Assembly (NCBI GenBank): GCA_002728725.1
Contig: PBVS01000064.1
Location: 4,823 to 11,188 of the forward strand
Reading direction: 5' to 3'
Length of the DNA stretch: 6,366 nt
Origin: Woeseiaceae bacterium
GTDB taxonomy: Bacteria > Pseudomonadota > Gammaproteobacteria > Steroidobacterales > Woeseiaceae
The notes below the pieces were generated by a model, which saw only the letters and a list, made by a program, of their open reading frames with translations, was not told the DNA's origin and did not search any database. The translations under genes and the position numbers were made by a program. Of the stretch, positions 6,071-6,366 are shown piece by piece. Positions within the stretch are counted from its first letter, which is position 1; each line of letters starts with the position of its first letter.

Positions 6071-6366
6071 CTAGTGAATATTTCTTTGAGAATTAACTCT
6101 CCTTATCCAGGACATTATATAGTCCAGCCCACTGATAAAAACAGTTGCAAATACAGCCGATCCAGTAATAATAATTAATGTGCTTGACGGCCAAAAGAAA
6201 GCTTCAGATGAGAGTACCATTAGGACGTAAAGTATTTCTAAAAATGTATTAATCTTGCTTATTTTTGTTGCTTCGCCATGAAAAGGTTCGTAGACAAAAC
6301 TATAGATAAATACACCTAAAGCGATAATTATATCTCTCGATACGACAACAGCAGCAAGCCAAAAAG
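6071..6366 (-). CDS. CDP-alcohol phosphatidyltransferase family membrane protein, C-terminal part
   Basis: Only the last 97 residues are in the window; the frame enters from the right edge and ends at TAG (6073-6071). It resembles the C-terminal half of the CDP-alcohol phosphatidyltransferase proteins that sit beside hda in several gammaproteobacteria: WLAAVVVSRDIII (2-14), then SKINTFLEILYVLMVL (36-51), then a last hydrophobic stretch and SGLDYIMSWI (78-87). There are about three membrane segments, followed by a short basic tail. The catalytic DG-AR-G-D-D motif of this family would lie in the missing N-terminal half, so activity cannot be judged here. The likely role is transfer of a phosphatidyl group from CDP-diacylglycerol to an alcohol, as in PgsA, but the substrate is unknown. 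hda follows 30 bases downstream. Confidence 0.8.
   Translation of the reverse strand, partial: FWLAAVVVSRDIIIALGVFIYSFVYEPFHGEATKISKINTFLEILYVLMVLSSEAFFWPSSTLIIITGSAVFATVFISGLDYIMSWIRRVNSQRNIH

Overview
The window looks like ordinary chromosomal housekeeping DNA from an AT-rich gammaproteobacterium. Two things support this. The proteins are close to their E. coli and pseudomonad counterparts: RF3, the psi subunit of DNA polymerase III, bacterial-type ProRS with an editing insertion, and Hda with its beta-clamp motif. The order holD-rimI-prfC is the E. coli order without yjjG, while the proS/arsC/wrbA/hda grouping recalls pseudomonads. The strong A/T bias and tight gene packing would fit a streamlined free-living marine lineage (SAR86-like or similar), but that placement is inference. 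No mobile element, CRISPR array, tRNA or rRNA was seen, and no gap between genes exceeds about 140 bases.

Left block (1-2569, minus strand), in transcription order: holD, rimI, prfC. holD and rimI share an ATGA stop/start overlap, and prfC follows after 53 bases. prfC runs off the left edge and lacks its last few tens of codons. A divergent intergenic region (2570-2707) carries a reasonable sigma70-like promoter for holD and a weaker candidate for proS.

Middle block (2708-5358, plus strand): proS, arsC, wrbA, probably one transcript, with gaps of 18 and 2 bases. arsC probably starts at a GTG with a well-placed Shine-Dalgarno sequence, not at the ATG nine bases upstream. wrbA has a GGAGG inside the end of arsC.

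Right block (5351-6366, minus strand): the C-terminal part of a CDP-alcohol phosphatidyltransferase-family membrane protein, followed 30 bases later by hda (GTG start, strong Shine-Dalgarno). hda and wrbA converge with their ends overlapping by 8 bp and no visible terminator.

Functionally the genes serve translation (proline charging, release-factor recycling, ribosomal protein acetylation), replication (clamp-loader psi subunit, inactivation of DnaA), and redox or phospholipid metabolism. I see no undescribed multi-gene system. The most interesting item is the psi subunit: it looks like a decayed family-4 uracil-DNA glycosylase that keeps three of the four Fe-S cysteines but has lost the catalytic motifs.
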